From: Pseudomonas helmanticensis
GTDB lineage: Bacteria; Pseudomonadota; Gammaproteobacteria; Pseudomonadales; Pseudomonadaceae
NCBI RefSeq assembly: GCF_900182985.1
Contig: NZ_FXUY01000002.1
Location: forward strand, 788,501-852,500
Reading direction: 5' to 3'
Length of the DNA: 64,000 bases
How positions within the stretch are numbered: the stretch's first letter is position 1; every line of letters begins with the position of its first letter. Both the position numbers and the translations under genes were made by a program. Below are positions 29,314 through 38,094 of this stretch, piece after piece. The notes beneath the pieces were generated by a model. It made no database searches, was not told the origin of the DNA, and saw only the letters and a list, made by a program, of their open reading frames with translations.

Positions 29314-30312
29314 ATGCGCGAACGCACCATTGCCAGTCATTTCGCCCGTGCTGCCCTCGGTGGCGCGCGGCGCCTGCAGTTCGACTACTCGGAGTTGCTG
29401 CTGCAACTGGGCATCAGCCCGGAGTTGCTTGACGAGCCGCGTGCGCGCCTCGCTCCGGAACAATTCACCCGCTTGATCCAGGGCCTGTGGCTGGCGCTGG
29501 ACGACGAGTATCTGGGTTTCGGCAATGCACCGAGTAAACCCGGCAGCTTCGCGATGATGTGCCACGCCTCGATTCACTGCCGCAATCTGGAGAAGGCACT
29601 GCAACGCGGTTTATTGTTTTATAGCCTATTCCCCGCAGCCCCGCGCCTGACCCTGAGCCGCGAAGACGAATGGGTGCGTTTGAGTCTCGACGATTCGCCA
29701 TTGTGGGATCCGGATCACTTTTTGACGGAAAGCCTGCTGGTGATCTGGCATCGCCTCGGCAGTTGGCTGATCGGCCAGCGGATTCGCCTCGAACAGGCGA
29801 CATTCAGTTACCCGCGCCCGGAGCATGGCGCCGAGTACGATCTGCTGTTCCCCTGCCCGACGACCTTCGGCACCGAGCAGAGCAGCCTGCTGTTTCACAG
29901 TCGTTACCTGCATATGCCGTTGTTGCAGGATGAACGCACGCTCAAGCATTTCCTCGAACGCTCTCCCGCCGACCTGCTTTCTCGCCCGGACGACGGCGAC
30001 AGCCTGAGCAGTCGCCTGCGCCGTTTGCTCAGCCGCGACAGTGCGCGCTGGCCGGATCTGGAAGCGGTCGCGGCGCATATGCACATCAGCCCGCAGACGC
30101 TGCGCCGGCATTTGCGCGAGGAAGGCACGAGTTTTCAGGAGTTGAAGGATCAGCTGCGGCGGGATATCGCCATCTACCATCTGGGGCGGGCGGATCTGTC
30201 GTTGCAACAGATTGCCGAGCAGTTGGGATTCTCTGAACCGTCGGCGTTTCACCGGGCGTTCAAGAAGTGGACGGGGCTGACGCCGGGGGCTTATCGGGCG
30301 CAGGAGCAGTGA
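29314..30312 (+). CDS. AraC-family transcriptional regulator
   Basis: 332 residues from the ATG at 29314 (GAGGAAGGA upstream). Residues about 20-200 form an arabinose-binding-like (OruR/ArgR-type) sensor domain, and residues about 235-330 hold two helix-turn-helix units, with DLEAVAAHMHISPQTLRRHL and LSLQQIAEQLGFSEPSAFHRAFKKWTG split across the two. It is divergent from dctA, sharing a 350-base control region. Its target and ligand cannot be read from the sequence. The neighbouring CoA-transferase and the dctA region are candidates. Confidence 0.88.
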   Translation: MRERTIASHFARAALGGARRLQFDYSELLLQLGISPELLDEPRARLAPEQFTRLIQGLWLALDDEYLGFGNAPSKPGSFAMMCHASIHCRNLEKALQRGLLFYSLFPAAPRLTLSREDEWVRLSLDDSPLWDPDHFLTESLLVIWHRLGSWLIGQRIRLEQATFSYPRPEHGAEYDLLFPCPTTFGTEQSSLLFHSRYLHMPLLQDERTLKHFLERSPADLLSRPDDGDSLSSRLRRLLSRDSARWPDLEAVAAHMHISPQTLRRHLREEGTSFQELKDQLRRDIAIYHLGRADLSLQQIAEQLGFSEPSAFHRAFKKWTGLTPGAYRAQEQ

Positions 30313-30345
30313 GGCATTTTTGAAGCTTGCGGTGCTCTCTTTGAC

Positions 30346-30420
30346 GCCATCGCGAGCAGGCTCACTCCTACATTTGAAATGCGTTCCCCCTGTAGGAGTG
30401 AGCCTGCTCGCGATAGGGCC
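30346..30420. repeat. Inverted REP pair (GCGAGCAGGCTCACTCCTAC type)
   Basis: GCCATCGCGAGCAGGCTCAC and its inverse around ATTTGAAATGCGTTCCCCC, between convergent genes. Confidence 0.92.
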
Positions 30421-30434
30421 AGAAAGGCCAACAC

Positions 30435-31781
30435 CTAAACCGCAGGAAAATGAATCCGGAACGCCGCCCCGCCCATCGGTGAATCCCCCAGCGCCAGTTT
30501 GGCGCTGTAACTTTCGATGATGTCCTTGACTACCGCCAACCCGATCCCCTGTCCCGGATGCTGGGCATCCAGCCGTTCGCCGCGCTCCAGAATCCGCGCG
30601 CGCTGATCCGGCGGCACGCCTGGGCCGTCGTCTTCGATGCACAGCTCAATCCCGGCCAGAGATTCACGCACGCTGATGCGCACTTCACCCAGACACAGGC
30701 GATAGGCGTTTTCCAGCAGGTTGCCCATCATCTCCAGCAAGGCGCCCTGCTCGATCGGCACATAGCAATGCTCGGGCAGATCAAACGCCACGCGCACACG
30801 TTTGTCGCGGTAGACCTTGTCCAGCGTGTCACAGAGGCTTTTCAGCACCGGTTGCAAACGCACCTGATGGCGCACCAGACCACTTTTACGCAAGCTGGCG
30901 CGTTGCAGTTGATAGCTGATCTGCTGGCTCATGCGCTCGATCTGACTTTGCAGCACCCACGCCTGATCGCGGTCTTCGGGGCGCTGGGCCATGTCTTCAC
31001 TGACGCCTTGCAACACCGCCAACGGGGTTTTCAGGCTGTGCGCCAGATCATCGAGCGAGTCGCGATAACGGCTGCGCTGCTGGCGTTCGCTAAGCAGCAA
31101 ACGGTTGAGCGAGCCGGTCAGGCGCAGCAGTTCACGCGGGTGTTGTTCGGTGAGGCTTTCGCGGGTGCCACCTTCGATTTCGTCGAGTTCCTGACTGAGT
31201 TGGCGCAAGGCCTTGAGGCCCCAGGTCAGGCCGATCCACAACAGCGCCAGCAACACCAGCAAAGCTGCGCCAAACCCGAGGTAGAGGTTTTCGCGCAGGC
31301 CTTCGAGGGTGGTTTCGTACTCGCGCACCGGTTGCAGGGCGACGATGCTGAATGCCGCGCTTTTGCCGCCAAGCAGTTTGACTTCAACGTCGTAAACGAA
31401 GAATTCTTGACCGTTGACCTCGCGGATCCGCGCGAACTCGTTGCCGAGGCCGTCGTAGCGCGGTTTGTAATTGATCTGCTCTTCCTGGGTGGCTTTCGAG
31501 CGCCAGACCAGATGCCCTTCACGGTCGTAGATGTAGCCGAGCAGGCGAAAGTCAGTGAGGTTGAAACGCTCATCCGGCAACTGATTGGGCATCACCAGCC
31601 GGCCGTTTTCTATACGTGCGGCAGAGATCAGCGTGGTGACGTCCGAGGCCAGCCGCTGTTCGATCGAGTCCTGCAACGCGAGGCTGAACGCGCCCTGCAT
31701 CGCCGGGAGCAAGGCGAGCATGAACAACACCGCCAACGTGGTGGCGGCGAGCATCAGCCGAACGCGTAGCGAACGAATCAA
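30435..31781 (-). CDS. phoQ: Sensor histidine kinase PhoQ
   Basis: PhoQ senses low Mg2+, cationic peptides and membrane stress and controls PhoP. It has 448 residues: TM1 at about 8-30, an acidic periplasmic sensor at about 35-165, TM2 at about 168-188, HAMP, and a HisKA in which the H-box is the PhoQ-specific LAHSLKTPLAVLQ (His248). The HATPase has GNLLENAYRLC, EDDGPGVPP and GQGIGLAVV. It overlaps phoP by 4 bases. A REP pair lies just past the stop. Confidence 0.95.
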   Translation of the reverse strand: MIRSLRVRLMLAATTLAVLFMLALLPAMQGAFSLALQDSIEQRLASDVTTLISAARIENGRLVMPNQLPDERFNLTDFRLLGYIYDREGHLVWRSKATQEEQINYKPRYDGLGNEFARIREVNGQEFFVYDVEVKLLGGKSAAFSIVALQPVREYETTLEGLRENLYLGFGAALLVLLALLWIGLTWGLKALRQLSQELDEIEGGTRESLTEQHPRELLRLTGSLNRLLLSERQQRSRYRDSLDDLAHSLKTPLAVLQGVSEDMAQRPEDRDQAWVLQSQIERMSQQISYQLQRASLRKSGLVRHQVRLQPVLKSLCDTLDKVYRDKRVRVAFDLPEHCYVPIEQGALLEMMGNLLENAYRLCLGEVRISVRESLAGIELCIEDDGPGVPPDQRARILERGERLDAQHPGQGIGLAVVKDIIESYSAKLALGDSPMGGAAFRIHFPAV

Positions 31782-32455
31782 GTGCAGCGCTCATTGAACA
31801 GATAACCGAGACCGCGCACGGTGTCGATCGGTTTGAACCCGGCCGGACCTTCGAGCTTGCGGCGCAGACGCCCGACCAACACTTCGATGACGTTTGGATC
31901 GCGCTCGTCGTCGTCCGGGTAGAGCTGCTCCATCAAGCGATCCTTGGGCACCACTTGCTGGTGGTGACGCATGAGGTATTCGAGGATGCGGTATTCGTAG
32001 GCGGTCAGCGCCAGCGGTTGCTCGTCGAGCGTCGCCTGTTTGCGATTGAGGTCGAGCAGCAGCGGGCCGGCGACGATGGTCGACTGGGTGAAACCGCTGG
32101 AGCGGCGCAGCAAGGCATTCAGGCGCGCGTCGAGTTCTTCGAACTGGAACGGCTTGACCACATAATCATCGGCACCGGCGGCGAGGCCTTCGACCTTGTC
32201 CTGCCAGTTGCCGCGCGCGGTGAGGATCAGGATCGGGAAGGTCTTGCCGCCCGAGCGCAGTTGGCGAATCAGGTCGAGGCCGCCCATGCCCGGCAAGCCA
32301 AGATCGATCACCGCCAGGTCAAAGTTGAACTGCCCGGTCTGGTACAGCGCTTCTTCGGCATTGGCCACGGACTCGACCACGTGACCGCTTTCCGTCAGGC
32401 GGGTTTGCAGGTGATGGCGCAACAGCGCTTCATCTTCGACGACCAACAGTTTCAT
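31778..32455 (-). CDS. phoP: Response regulator PhoP
   Basis: A 225-residue OmpR-family regulator. The receiver has Glu/Asp in VVEDEALLR, phospho-acceptor Asp51 in LAVIDLGLPGMGG and Lys in YVVKPFQFEEL; the winged helix has LTAYEYRILEYLM and VEVLVGRLRRKLEG followed by TVRGLGYLF. The order oprH-phoP-phoQ is the Pseudomonas arrangement (PA1178-PA1180). It activates oprH and its own operon through a PhoP box upstream of oprH. A large REP hairpin separates it from oprH. Confidence 0.96.
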   Translation of the reverse strand: MKLLVVEDEALLRHHLQTRLTESGHVVESVANAEEALYQTGQFNFDLAVIDLGLPGMGGLDLIRQLRSGGKTFPILILTARGNWQDKVEGLAAGADDYVVKPFQFEELDARLNALLRRSSGFTQSTIVAGPLLLDLNRKQATLDEQPLALTAYEYRILEYLMRHHQQVVPKDRLMEQLYPDDDERDPNVIEVLVGRLRRKLEGPAGFKPIDTVRGLGYLFNERCT

Positions 32456-32495
32456 AACACTCTCCCGGGTAAATCAGCATCTCCAAAAACACACC

Positions 32496-32585
32496 TGTGG
32501 GAGCGGGCTTGCTCGCGAAAGCGGTGGATCAGTCAATGTAGATATTGACTGATCCGGCGCCTTCGCGAGCAAGCCCGCTCCCACA
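32496..32585. repeat. Inverted REP pair forming a near-continuous hairpin between oprH and phoP
   Basis: TGTGGGAGCGGGCTTGCTCG and its inverse flank a centre that is itself a perfect dyad (GGATCAGTCAAT / ATTGACTGATCC, loop GTAGAT). The whole 90 bases can fold as one long stem inside the oprH-phoPQ transcript. Confidence 0.92.
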
Positions 32586-32604
32586 ATGATTTCGCTGTCG
32601 CTCC

Positions 32605-33210
32605 TTAGAAATAGTAGTTGGCCGACAGGTAAGTCTGCGCGCTGCTGGTCAAATCCAGCGAGCCTTGTTTGCTGCCGCCGCTCTCTTTCATCTCGGTGCT
32701 GGCATTGCTCATCAGGTAACGGTAACCGAGTTCGACCGAAGTGCTCTGCGAGACTTGCTGCAACACACCGAACTGGCCGCCGACGGAGTAACCGATATCG
32801 CTGTCGCGGCTGTAGCCTGGCGAATCCTGCGTCAGCTTGGTCAAACCGGCCGTGGCGCCACCGAACAGCTTGGTGCTGCCGCCCACCGGATAGAACAGAT
32901 CGTAGCTGCCCAGCAGGTTTTCCTGGCGCAGTTTAATGCCATTGTGCGAGCCCGACACATTATCGTAGGTGGCGTAGTAGCGACCCTGGCTGTTTTGCTG
33001 ACCGAGGCGTACGCCGTAGGTGTTGTTGCCGTCGATGGCGCCTGTGGCATTCGGGTGACCGAGGTTGTCATTCAGTGCGCGGGACTTATCGATCTTGTCG
33101 CTGGTCTGGCCGAACGTCAGGCCGGCGAAATTGGTTGTGTCGTCGGCGTTGGCCGCGATGCTGGAGCCTAACAAGGTAAATGCCAGCAGCAGTTTGTTAA
33201 AACGAGTCAT
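32605..33210 (-). CDS. oprH: Outer membrane protein OprH
   Basis: A small eight-strand beta-barrel that stabilises LPS in low Mg2+. It has 201 residues with a signal peptide (cleavage after ANA, about residue 22) and a C-terminal aromatic strand ending in YLSANYYF. Alternating residues as in SVELGYRYLMSN and YGVRLGQQNSQGRYYATYD support the barrel. It is the first gene of oprH-phoP-phoQ, and its promoter carries tandem PhoP half-sites. Confidence 0.93.
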   Translation of the reverse strand: MTRFNKLLLAFTLLGSSIAANADDTTNFAGLTFGQTSDKIDKSRALNDNLGHPNATGAIDGNNTYGVRLGQQNSQGRYYATYDNVSGSHNGIKLRQENLLGSYDLFYPVGGSTKLFGGATAGLTKLTQDSPGYSRDSDIGYSVGGQFGVLQQVSQSTSVELGYRYLMSNASTEMKESGGSKQGSLDLTSSAQTYLSANYYF

Positions 33211-33278
33211 GAGTATTTCCTCTTTCACAGTGCTGTTTGGGTATGGCGCAAGGTTACTGACCTGCCCCTGTACCTCCC

Positions 33279-33306
33279 CTGAACGCTCTCTGAACCTGAC
33301 CTGAAT
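33279..33306 (-). promoter_or_regulatory. PhoP box upstream of oprH (three half-sites)
   Basis: On the minus strand ATTCAG-N5-GTTCAG-N5-GTTCAG reads towards oprH: a perfect direct repeat of the Pseudomonas PhoP half-site GTTCAG at 5-base spacing, plus a third weaker copy at the same 11-base period. It ends about 70 bases before the oprH start. Confidence 0.85.
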
Positions 33307-33354
33307 CAAATCGACTAGGCTGTTTTGACCACTTTTCGATAAGGACACCCGACC

Positions 33355-34146
33355 ATGCGCCTGTTCCTCGCCCTCACGTTGCTGGCGATCAGCAGCCTCA
33401 CCCAGGCTGCGATCAAGACTGAAGAAATCCCCTACCAGAGTGCCGACGGTACGAATCTGATCGGTTACTACGCCTATGACGACGCCATAAAAGGCGCGCG
33501 CCCCGGCGTGGTCGTGGTGCACGAATGGTGGGGCCTGAACGATTACGCCAAGCGCCGCGCGCGCGATCTCGCCGGGCTCGGCTACAGCGCGCTGGCAATC
33601 GATATGTACGGCGAAGGCAAGAACACCGAACACCCGAAAGATGCGATGGCGTTCATGCAGGCGGCGACGGCGGACGCGGCAGCCTCCAGCAAACGGTTTG
33701 ACGCCGGGCTGAATTTGCTGAAGAAACAGCCACAGACCGACGTCAATAAAATCGCCGCTATCGGTTACTGCTTTGGCGGTGGCGTGGTGTTGAATGCAGC
33801 GCGTCAGGGTGAGCCGCTGGCCGGCGTGGTGAGTTTCCACGGTGCGCTGGCGACCAATACCCCGGCGACGCCTGGCAGCGTCAAGGCGAAAGTTCTGGTC
33901 GAGCATGGCGCGCTGGACAGCATGGTCACCCCGGCCAACGTCAGCGCATTCAAAGCGGAGATGGACAAGGCTGGCGCTGACTACACATTCGTCAGCCTCG
34001 ATGGCGCCAAGCACGGGTTTACCAATCCGGACGCCGATCGCCTGAGCCATGGCGACCACGGCGGCCCAGACATCGGTTACAACAAGGCGGCCGATGAAAA
34101 ATCCTGGGCGGACATGAAAGCGTTCTTCCAGAAAATCTTCAGCTAA
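33355..34146 (+). CDS. Dienelactone hydrolase family protein, exported
   Basis: 263 residues with a signal peptide (MRLFLALTLLAISSLTQA). This is an alpha/beta-hydrolase with the DLH nucleophile elbow IGYCFGGGVV (Cys near 141), the acid in EHGALDSMV and His in GAKHGFTNPDA. The export signal is unusual for the catabolic enzyme but common in this periplasmic subfamily, whose substrate is unknown. It is divergent from oprH across 144 bases holding the PhoP box, so it could be PhoP-influenced. A GATAAGGA Shine-Dalgarno precedes the ATG. Confidence 0.88.
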   Translation: MRLFLALTLLAISSLTQAAIKTEEIPYQSADGTNLIGYYAYDDAIKGARPGVVVVHEWWGLNDYAKRRARDLAGLGYSALAIDMYGEGKNTEHPKDAMAFMQAATADAAASSKRFDAGLNLLKKQPQTDVNKIAAIGYCFGGGVVLNAARQGEPLAGVVSFHGALATNTPATPGSVKAKVLVEHGALDSMVTPANVSAFKAEMDKAGADYTFVSLDGAKHGFTNPDADRLSHGDHGGPDIGYNKAADEKSWADMKAFFQKIFS

Positions 34147-34166
34147 TCAGCGACACCGCGGCGCGG

Positions 34167-34236
34167 CCATCGCGAGCAGGCTCACTCCTACAGGGGAACG
34201 CATTTCAATTGTAGGAGTGAGCCTGCTCGCGATAGC
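34167..34236. repeat. Inverted REP pair
   Basis: CCATCGCGAGCAGGCTCACT and its inverse ending GCTCGCGATAGC. It lies about 40 bases before the PPTase start, so a long open frame upstream of that gene is only REP read-through. Confidence 0.92.
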
Positions 34237-34276
34237 TTCACCGCCAATCTCGACCTCGGCTCGACTAAACGGCAAA

Positions 34277-35011
34277 ATGCCCGCCATGAATCTCACCCCC
34301 GCCCTGCCCGCCTGCTGCACCGCGCTCGACAGCCACTGGCCGTTGCCGACGGTGTTGCCTGATACCGTGCTGCTCAGCACCTACTTCGATCCGGCTCAAT
34401 TGCTGGGCGATGACTTTCGCCGTAGCGCCATCGAGCCGCCGCCGAGCATTCAACGTTCGGTGGCCAAGCGACAGGCCGAGTTTCTCGCCGGACGTATCTG
34501 CGCCCGTGCAGCATTGCAACAACTGGAAGGTTCGAGCGTGGTGCCGGCGATCGGTGAAGATCGCGCGCCGGTCTGGCCATCGCACATCTGCGGCTCGATC
34601 ACCCACAGCTCCGGGCGTGCGGCGGCGATTGTCGCAAACAAACAGCATTGGCGCGGTTTGGGTATGGACCTGGAGAATATTCTCGGCAGCGAGCGCGCCG
34701 AGCGTCTGGCCGGGGAAATTCTCACCCCGGCAGAAATGCAGCGCATGGCTGCCGGCTCGCCGGAGCAACTCGCACTTTGCGTGACGCTGACGTTTTCGGT
34801 GAAAGAGAGCTTGTTCAAGGCGCTGTACCCGATTGTGCAGCAGCGCTTTTATTTCGAGCATGCTGAAGTGCTGGAGTGGACTGAGGCGGGTGAGGTTCGG
34901 TTGCGGCTGCTGACGGATTTGTCTGCGCAGTGGTGCAGCGGGACGGAGCTGGATGCGCAGTTTGGGGTGCGGGATGGGCAGTTGTTGAGTTTGGTCAGCA
35001 TTAAAGCCTGA
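34277..35011 (+). CDS. pcpS: 4'-phosphopantetheinyl transferase, PcpS-like
   Basis: Transfers phosphopantetheine from CoA to carrier proteins; in P. aeruginosa PcpS (PA1165) serves both fatty-acid ACP and siderophore NRPS. It has 244 residues from the ATG at 34277, matching PcpS length. The conserved set is KRQAEFLAGRICARAAL, the EDRAPVWP signature, GSITHSS, the Mg-binding GMDLENI, and FSVKESLFKALYP. It is relevant to any polyketide, siderophore or lipopeptide made by this strain. Confidence 0.93.
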   Translation: MPAMNLTPALPACCTALDSHWPLPTVLPDTVLLSTYFDPAQLLGDDFRRSAIEPPPSIQRSVAKRQAEFLAGRICARAALQQLEGSSVVPAIGEDRAPVWPSHICGSITHSSGRAAAIVANKQHWRGLGMDLENILGSERAERLAGEILTPAEMQRMAAGSPEQLALCVTLTFSVKESLFKALYPIVQQRFYFEHAEVLEWTEAGEVRLRLLTDLSAQWCSGTELDAQFGVRDGQLLSLVSIKA

Positions 35012-35035
35012 GGATTTGTAGGGTGGCCGCTGACC

Positions 35036-35108
35036 CCATCGCGAGCAGGCTCACTCCTACAGGGGAACGCATTCCAAATGCAGGAGTGAGCCTGCTCGCG
35101 AAGAGGCC
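35036..35108. repeat. Inverted REP pair
   Basis: CATCGCGAGCAGGCTCACTC and its inverse; the centre AGGGGAACGCATT is shared with the 34167 pair. It lies between convergent genes. Confidence 0.92.
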
Positions 35109-35127
35109 AGCAAAACCACCACACCTC

Positions 35128-36738
35128 TCAACGGCGCTCCTGATTCCGCGGCCAACTCAAACTAAAACACGCCCCCCCCAAACTCTTGCTCTTGCCAATG
35201 ATCGCCCGGCCGTCATGCCAGTGAATGATCCGCCGCACAATCGACAACCCCAGACCATGCCCGCCCGACGCTCGAGTGCGGCTGTCATCCAGACGCAGAA
35301 ACGGCGTAAAGATCCGTTCCCACGCCACCTCAGGCACACCCGGGCCGTCATCTTCAACATCGACCCGGCAGCGCAACTGCCCGACCTGATAACTCACCGT
35401 CACGTTCGAGCGCGCATGACGCATCGCGTTGCTCACCAGGTTCTGCAACGCCCGGTGCAGATAACGCGGCTCGGCTTCGACCCAGGCATCGTCGTTATCC
35501 GCGGCAGACAAACACAAACCGCGCTGCACCGTGACCTCGGCGCGCAACGGCGCCAGCTCTTCGATCACCTGATTGACCAGCGCATCCAGATCAATCCGCT
35601 GGAACGTCAGCGCCGGCGAGCCCTGCTCCAGTCGCGCATAGGTGAGCATTTCGTCGACCAGTTTATCGAGGTCTTCGATGTCGTGATCCATGCCCTCGCG
35701 GTACTTCTCCAGCGCTTGCGGGGTGGTCGCCGAGCCGATCATCTCCAGGCCGAAACGCAGACGCGCCACCGGTGTGCGCAATTCATGGGACACCGCGCGC
35801 ACCAGTTCACGCTGGATCGCCAGCAACTGCTGCAAGTGTTCGGCCATGCCATTGAACGCCGAGGCCAGACGCCCGACCGAGTCGGCACCGCGCGCCGGCA
35901 CACGGGTTTCCAGACTGCCTTTGGCGATCCGCGTGGCCGCCGCTTCGAGGCCGCGCAAACGTCGCTCGAGCTGGCGCACCAACAGATAAACGATCAGGCC
36001 GATCAAGCTCAGCCCCAGCGCAGCAATCAGCACCAGCCATTCCGGCGGGTACGGATTCATCTGGTACAGCGGGCCGATCTCAAGCACCCACGGCGTGCCG
36101 ACCATGCCGGCAAACACGCGGATCGAGTCGCCGCCCTTGCCCAACGCCATCACCGTGTCGCCTTCTGCCACGCGACGGCTCTGGTCTTCGTCCATGTCGG
36201 CATCGTTCACCGTGACCAGCCGCAGGTCAAAACCAAAGCCTTTTTCTTCCTTTATCTGCGCAAGACGTTTCGGCTGTTCGCCGACCGGCACGCGCACCAG
36301 TTCATCGGCCAGCAGATAAATAGTCGCGCGGGCCAACTGCTCACTGATCTGCTGCACCTCGCCCGTGAGCACAAGTTGTTCCTTGTCGCTGACCATTCGA
36401 TAGACCTTGGCCGCGTGCGGCCCGGTCTGCTCGACCAGCGCCTGACCACGCTGCACGCGGGTGCGCTGGGACAGATCAAGATCGGTCTCGGAAATTTTCT
36501 TCAGCGCCAGCGGAATCCCCAGCAGACGTTCCCACACCAGCAGCGCCCGATGGCGCTCGGTCTCGTTCATCGGTTGCAGGTTGCCCGCCATCAGCGAAAA
36601 CGTGCCGTGGGCCAAGCGCTCGCGGTATTGCTCGCTGCGCACCTGATTGAGCAGGTTCAACGCCAGGACGCCGAGCACCGCCACCAGAATCAGCGCTGCG
36701 CACATGCCGCCGTAGATGCGCAGGAAGATCGAATTCAC
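35128..36738 (-). CDS. Sensor histidine kinase, RstB-like (PA1158-type)
   Basis: 536 residues: TM1 at about 10-30, a large periplasmic sensor of about 200 residues with repeated Asp/Glu, TM2 at about 233-254, HAMP, HisKA with His318 (AVSHELRTPVARLRFGLEM), and an HATPase with QNLVSNAMRHA, EDDGPGVPE and GGHGLGLSIVRRII. The RstB-type H-box and the adjacent RstA-type regulator support this family. The position between pcpS and nrdA matches P. aeruginosa PA1158. The stimulus is not known to me. It overlaps the regulator by 4 bases. Confidence 0.88.
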   Translation of the reverse strand: MNSIFLRIYGGMCAALILVAVLGVLALNLLNQVRSEQYRERLAHGTFSLMAGNLQPMNETERHRALLVWERLLGIPLALKKISETDLDLSQRTRVQRGQALVEQTGPHAAKVYRMVSDKEQLVLTGEVQQISEQLARATIYLLADELVRVPVGEQPKRLAQIKEEKGFGFDLRLVTVNDADMDEDQSRRVAEGDTVMALGKGGDSIRVFAGMVGTPWVLEIGPLYQMNPYPPEWLVLIAALGLSLIGLIVYLLVRQLERRLRGLEAAATRIAKGSLETRVPARGADSVGRLASAFNGMAEHLQQLLAIQRELVRAVSHELRTPVARLRFGLEMIGSATTPQALEKYREGMDHDIEDLDKLVDEMLTYARLEQGSPALTFQRIDLDALVNQVIEELAPLRAEVTVQRGLCLSAADNDDAWVEAEPRYLHRALQNLVSNAMRHARSNVTVSYQVGQLRCRVDVEDDGPGVPEVAWERIFTPFLRLDDSRTRASGGHGLGLSIVRRIIHWHDGRAIIGKSKSLGGACFSLSWPRNQERR

Positions 36739-37457
36739 AGCGACAGGTCTACGCAGGCTTCAGGGACGAACAGATAACCTTTGCTGCGAATGGTCTTGAT
36801 CAGGCGCGGATGATCGGGGTCGTCACCGATTTTCGGGCGGATCCGCGAGATGCGTACATCGATCGAGCGGTCCTGGCCGTCGTAGCCAATGCCGCGCAGG
36901 GCGGTGAAGATTTCTTCGCGCGAGAGAATCCGCCCGGCGTTGGACACCAGCAGCCAGAGCAGGTCGAATTCAGCGCTGGTCAACTCGATGCCGGTGTCGC
37001 TCAGCCAGGCTTCGCGCAAGGCGTTGTCGACCACCAACGGGCCGAATTGCAACCGGCGGGATTTTTCCGCGACTGGCTCGGCGCTGTCACTGCGGCGCAG
37101 CAACGCCTGAATTCGCGCCAGCAGCAATCGTGGACGCACCGGTTTGCAGACGTAATCGTCGGCGCCGAGGTCGAGGCCCTGAATCTGGTCGGCATCGTCG
37201 GTGCGCGCGGTGAGCATCAGGATCGGCCCGTCGAATTGATTGCGCACCTTGCGGCAAATGCTCAGGCCATCCTCACCGGGCAACATCAGGTCGAGGACCA
37301 CCAGATCCGGTTGTTCCTTGATGATGCGTGCCGCCGCCAGCGCGCCGTTGCCTTCAATGTCGACGCGCAGTCCATTGGCTTGCAGGTAGTCGCGCGTGAG
37401 TTCGGCCAGTCGCTGGTCATCCTCGACGATCAAAACCTGAAAGGCTTGTTGCTCCAC
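36735..37457 (-). CDS. OmpR-family response regulator, RstA-like (PA1157-type)
   Basis: 240 residues: a receiver with IVEDDQRLAEL, the phospho-acceptor in LVVLDLMLPGEDG and YVCKPVRPRLL, then a winged helix with LTSAEFDLLWLLV, RSIDVRISRIRPKIG and IRSKGYLFVP. It is the first gene of a two-gene operon with the RstB-like kinase. The 850 bases between it and nrdA hold a REP pair near its start and the divergent nrdA control region. Confidence 0.9.
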   Translation of the reverse strand: MEQQAFQVLIVEDDQRLAELTRDYLQANGLRVDIEGNGALAAARIIKEQPDLVVLDLMLPGEDGLSICRKVRNQFDGPILMLTARTDDADQIQGLDLGADDYVCKPVRPRLLLARIQALLRRSDSAEPVAEKSRRLQFGPLVVDNALREAWLSDTGIELTSAEFDLLWLLVSNAGRILSREEIFTALRGIGYDGQDRSIDVRISRIRPKIGDDPDHPRLIKTIRSKGYLFVPEACVDLSL

Positions 37458-37522
37458 CGGTGACCTCTGCTTGCTGTTTTTATTAATAGAAGAAGGCGCT
37501 TGCCCGAATACACACGATCCCC

Positions 37523-37613
37523 TTTAGGAGCTGACGAGTGAAACGAGGCTGCGATCTTGTGATTTTGTTTTTTCAAGATCAAAAGATCGCAGCCTTCGGC
37601 AGCTCCTACAGGG
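37523..37613. repeat. Inverted REP pair, one arm degenerate
   Basis: The right arm AAAGATCGCAGCCTTCGGCA is intact, while the left arm reads TTTAGGAGCTGACGAGTGAA, showing decay. It lies in the promoter side of the RstA-like gene. Confidence 0.88.
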
Positions 37614-37866
37614 ATCCTCCCGTCTTTTTGTCATGTTTCGGGAGGATAAGAATGCGTTCACATGGCCCGATTGTATAAACGGCGTACAGCCAGAACACAA
37701 GTCGGTAAATGCGTTCGGACACGGCGGTTTTTTGTGGTAGGGTTCGCGCCCTTAAAAATCCGCTGAAGCGTTTTTCCCGGTGAGAAATCGGTGACAAACG
37801 GTCTAGCTCAGCAGGTTCGCGGCCTACACGAGAATTCGACCTTTCTTACACAATTTACGCACAGGT

Positions 37867-37875
37867 TTATCCACA
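37867..37875 (+). promoter_or_regulatory. DnaA box upstream of nrdA
   Basis: Perfect TTATCCACA. DnaA control of class I ribonucleotide reductase promoters is established in E. coli, and the position next to NrdR-like boxes fits a replication-linked promoter. Confidence 0.65.
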
Positions 37876-37901
37876 GGTAGTACGTTGCAACACCCCTCAA
37901 A

Positions 37902-37951
37902 ACGCATTATCTTGTAGCACGGCGCAAAAAAAACCCTACATATAGGGTTTT
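37902..37951 (+). promoter_or_regulatory. Candidate NrdR box pair of nrdA
   Basis: ACGCATTATCTTGTAGC (37902-37918) and ACCCTACATATAGGGT (centre near 37940) resemble the NrdR consensus ACACTATATATAGTGT, and their centres are about 31 bases (three turns) apart, the usual paired arrangement. The second box lies within a perfect 9-base-arm palindrome, AAAACCCTA / TAGGGTTTT (37930-37951). Confidence 0.6.
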
Positions 37952-38094
37952 CGACTCAAACGCCCAACCACATTTCAGACCTGAAACTCAAGCGATTTAT
38001 TGCCGGTTTCCGGTTGAACCAAGCAAGTTTTCTGAAGCCCAAACCGCACTTGCGGATGGCACCGTTTTTTAGCTCGGAAACGACCGAAACGGTA

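Noticed and set aside
33211..34059. N-terminal extension of the oprH frame to 484 residues
   Set aside because: The extension is antisense to the dienelactone hydrolase gene; the OprH signal peptide starts at 33210.
34217..34276. 20-residue upstream extension of the PPTase
   Set aside because: It is translation of a REP element; the ATG at 34277 agrees with PcpS length.
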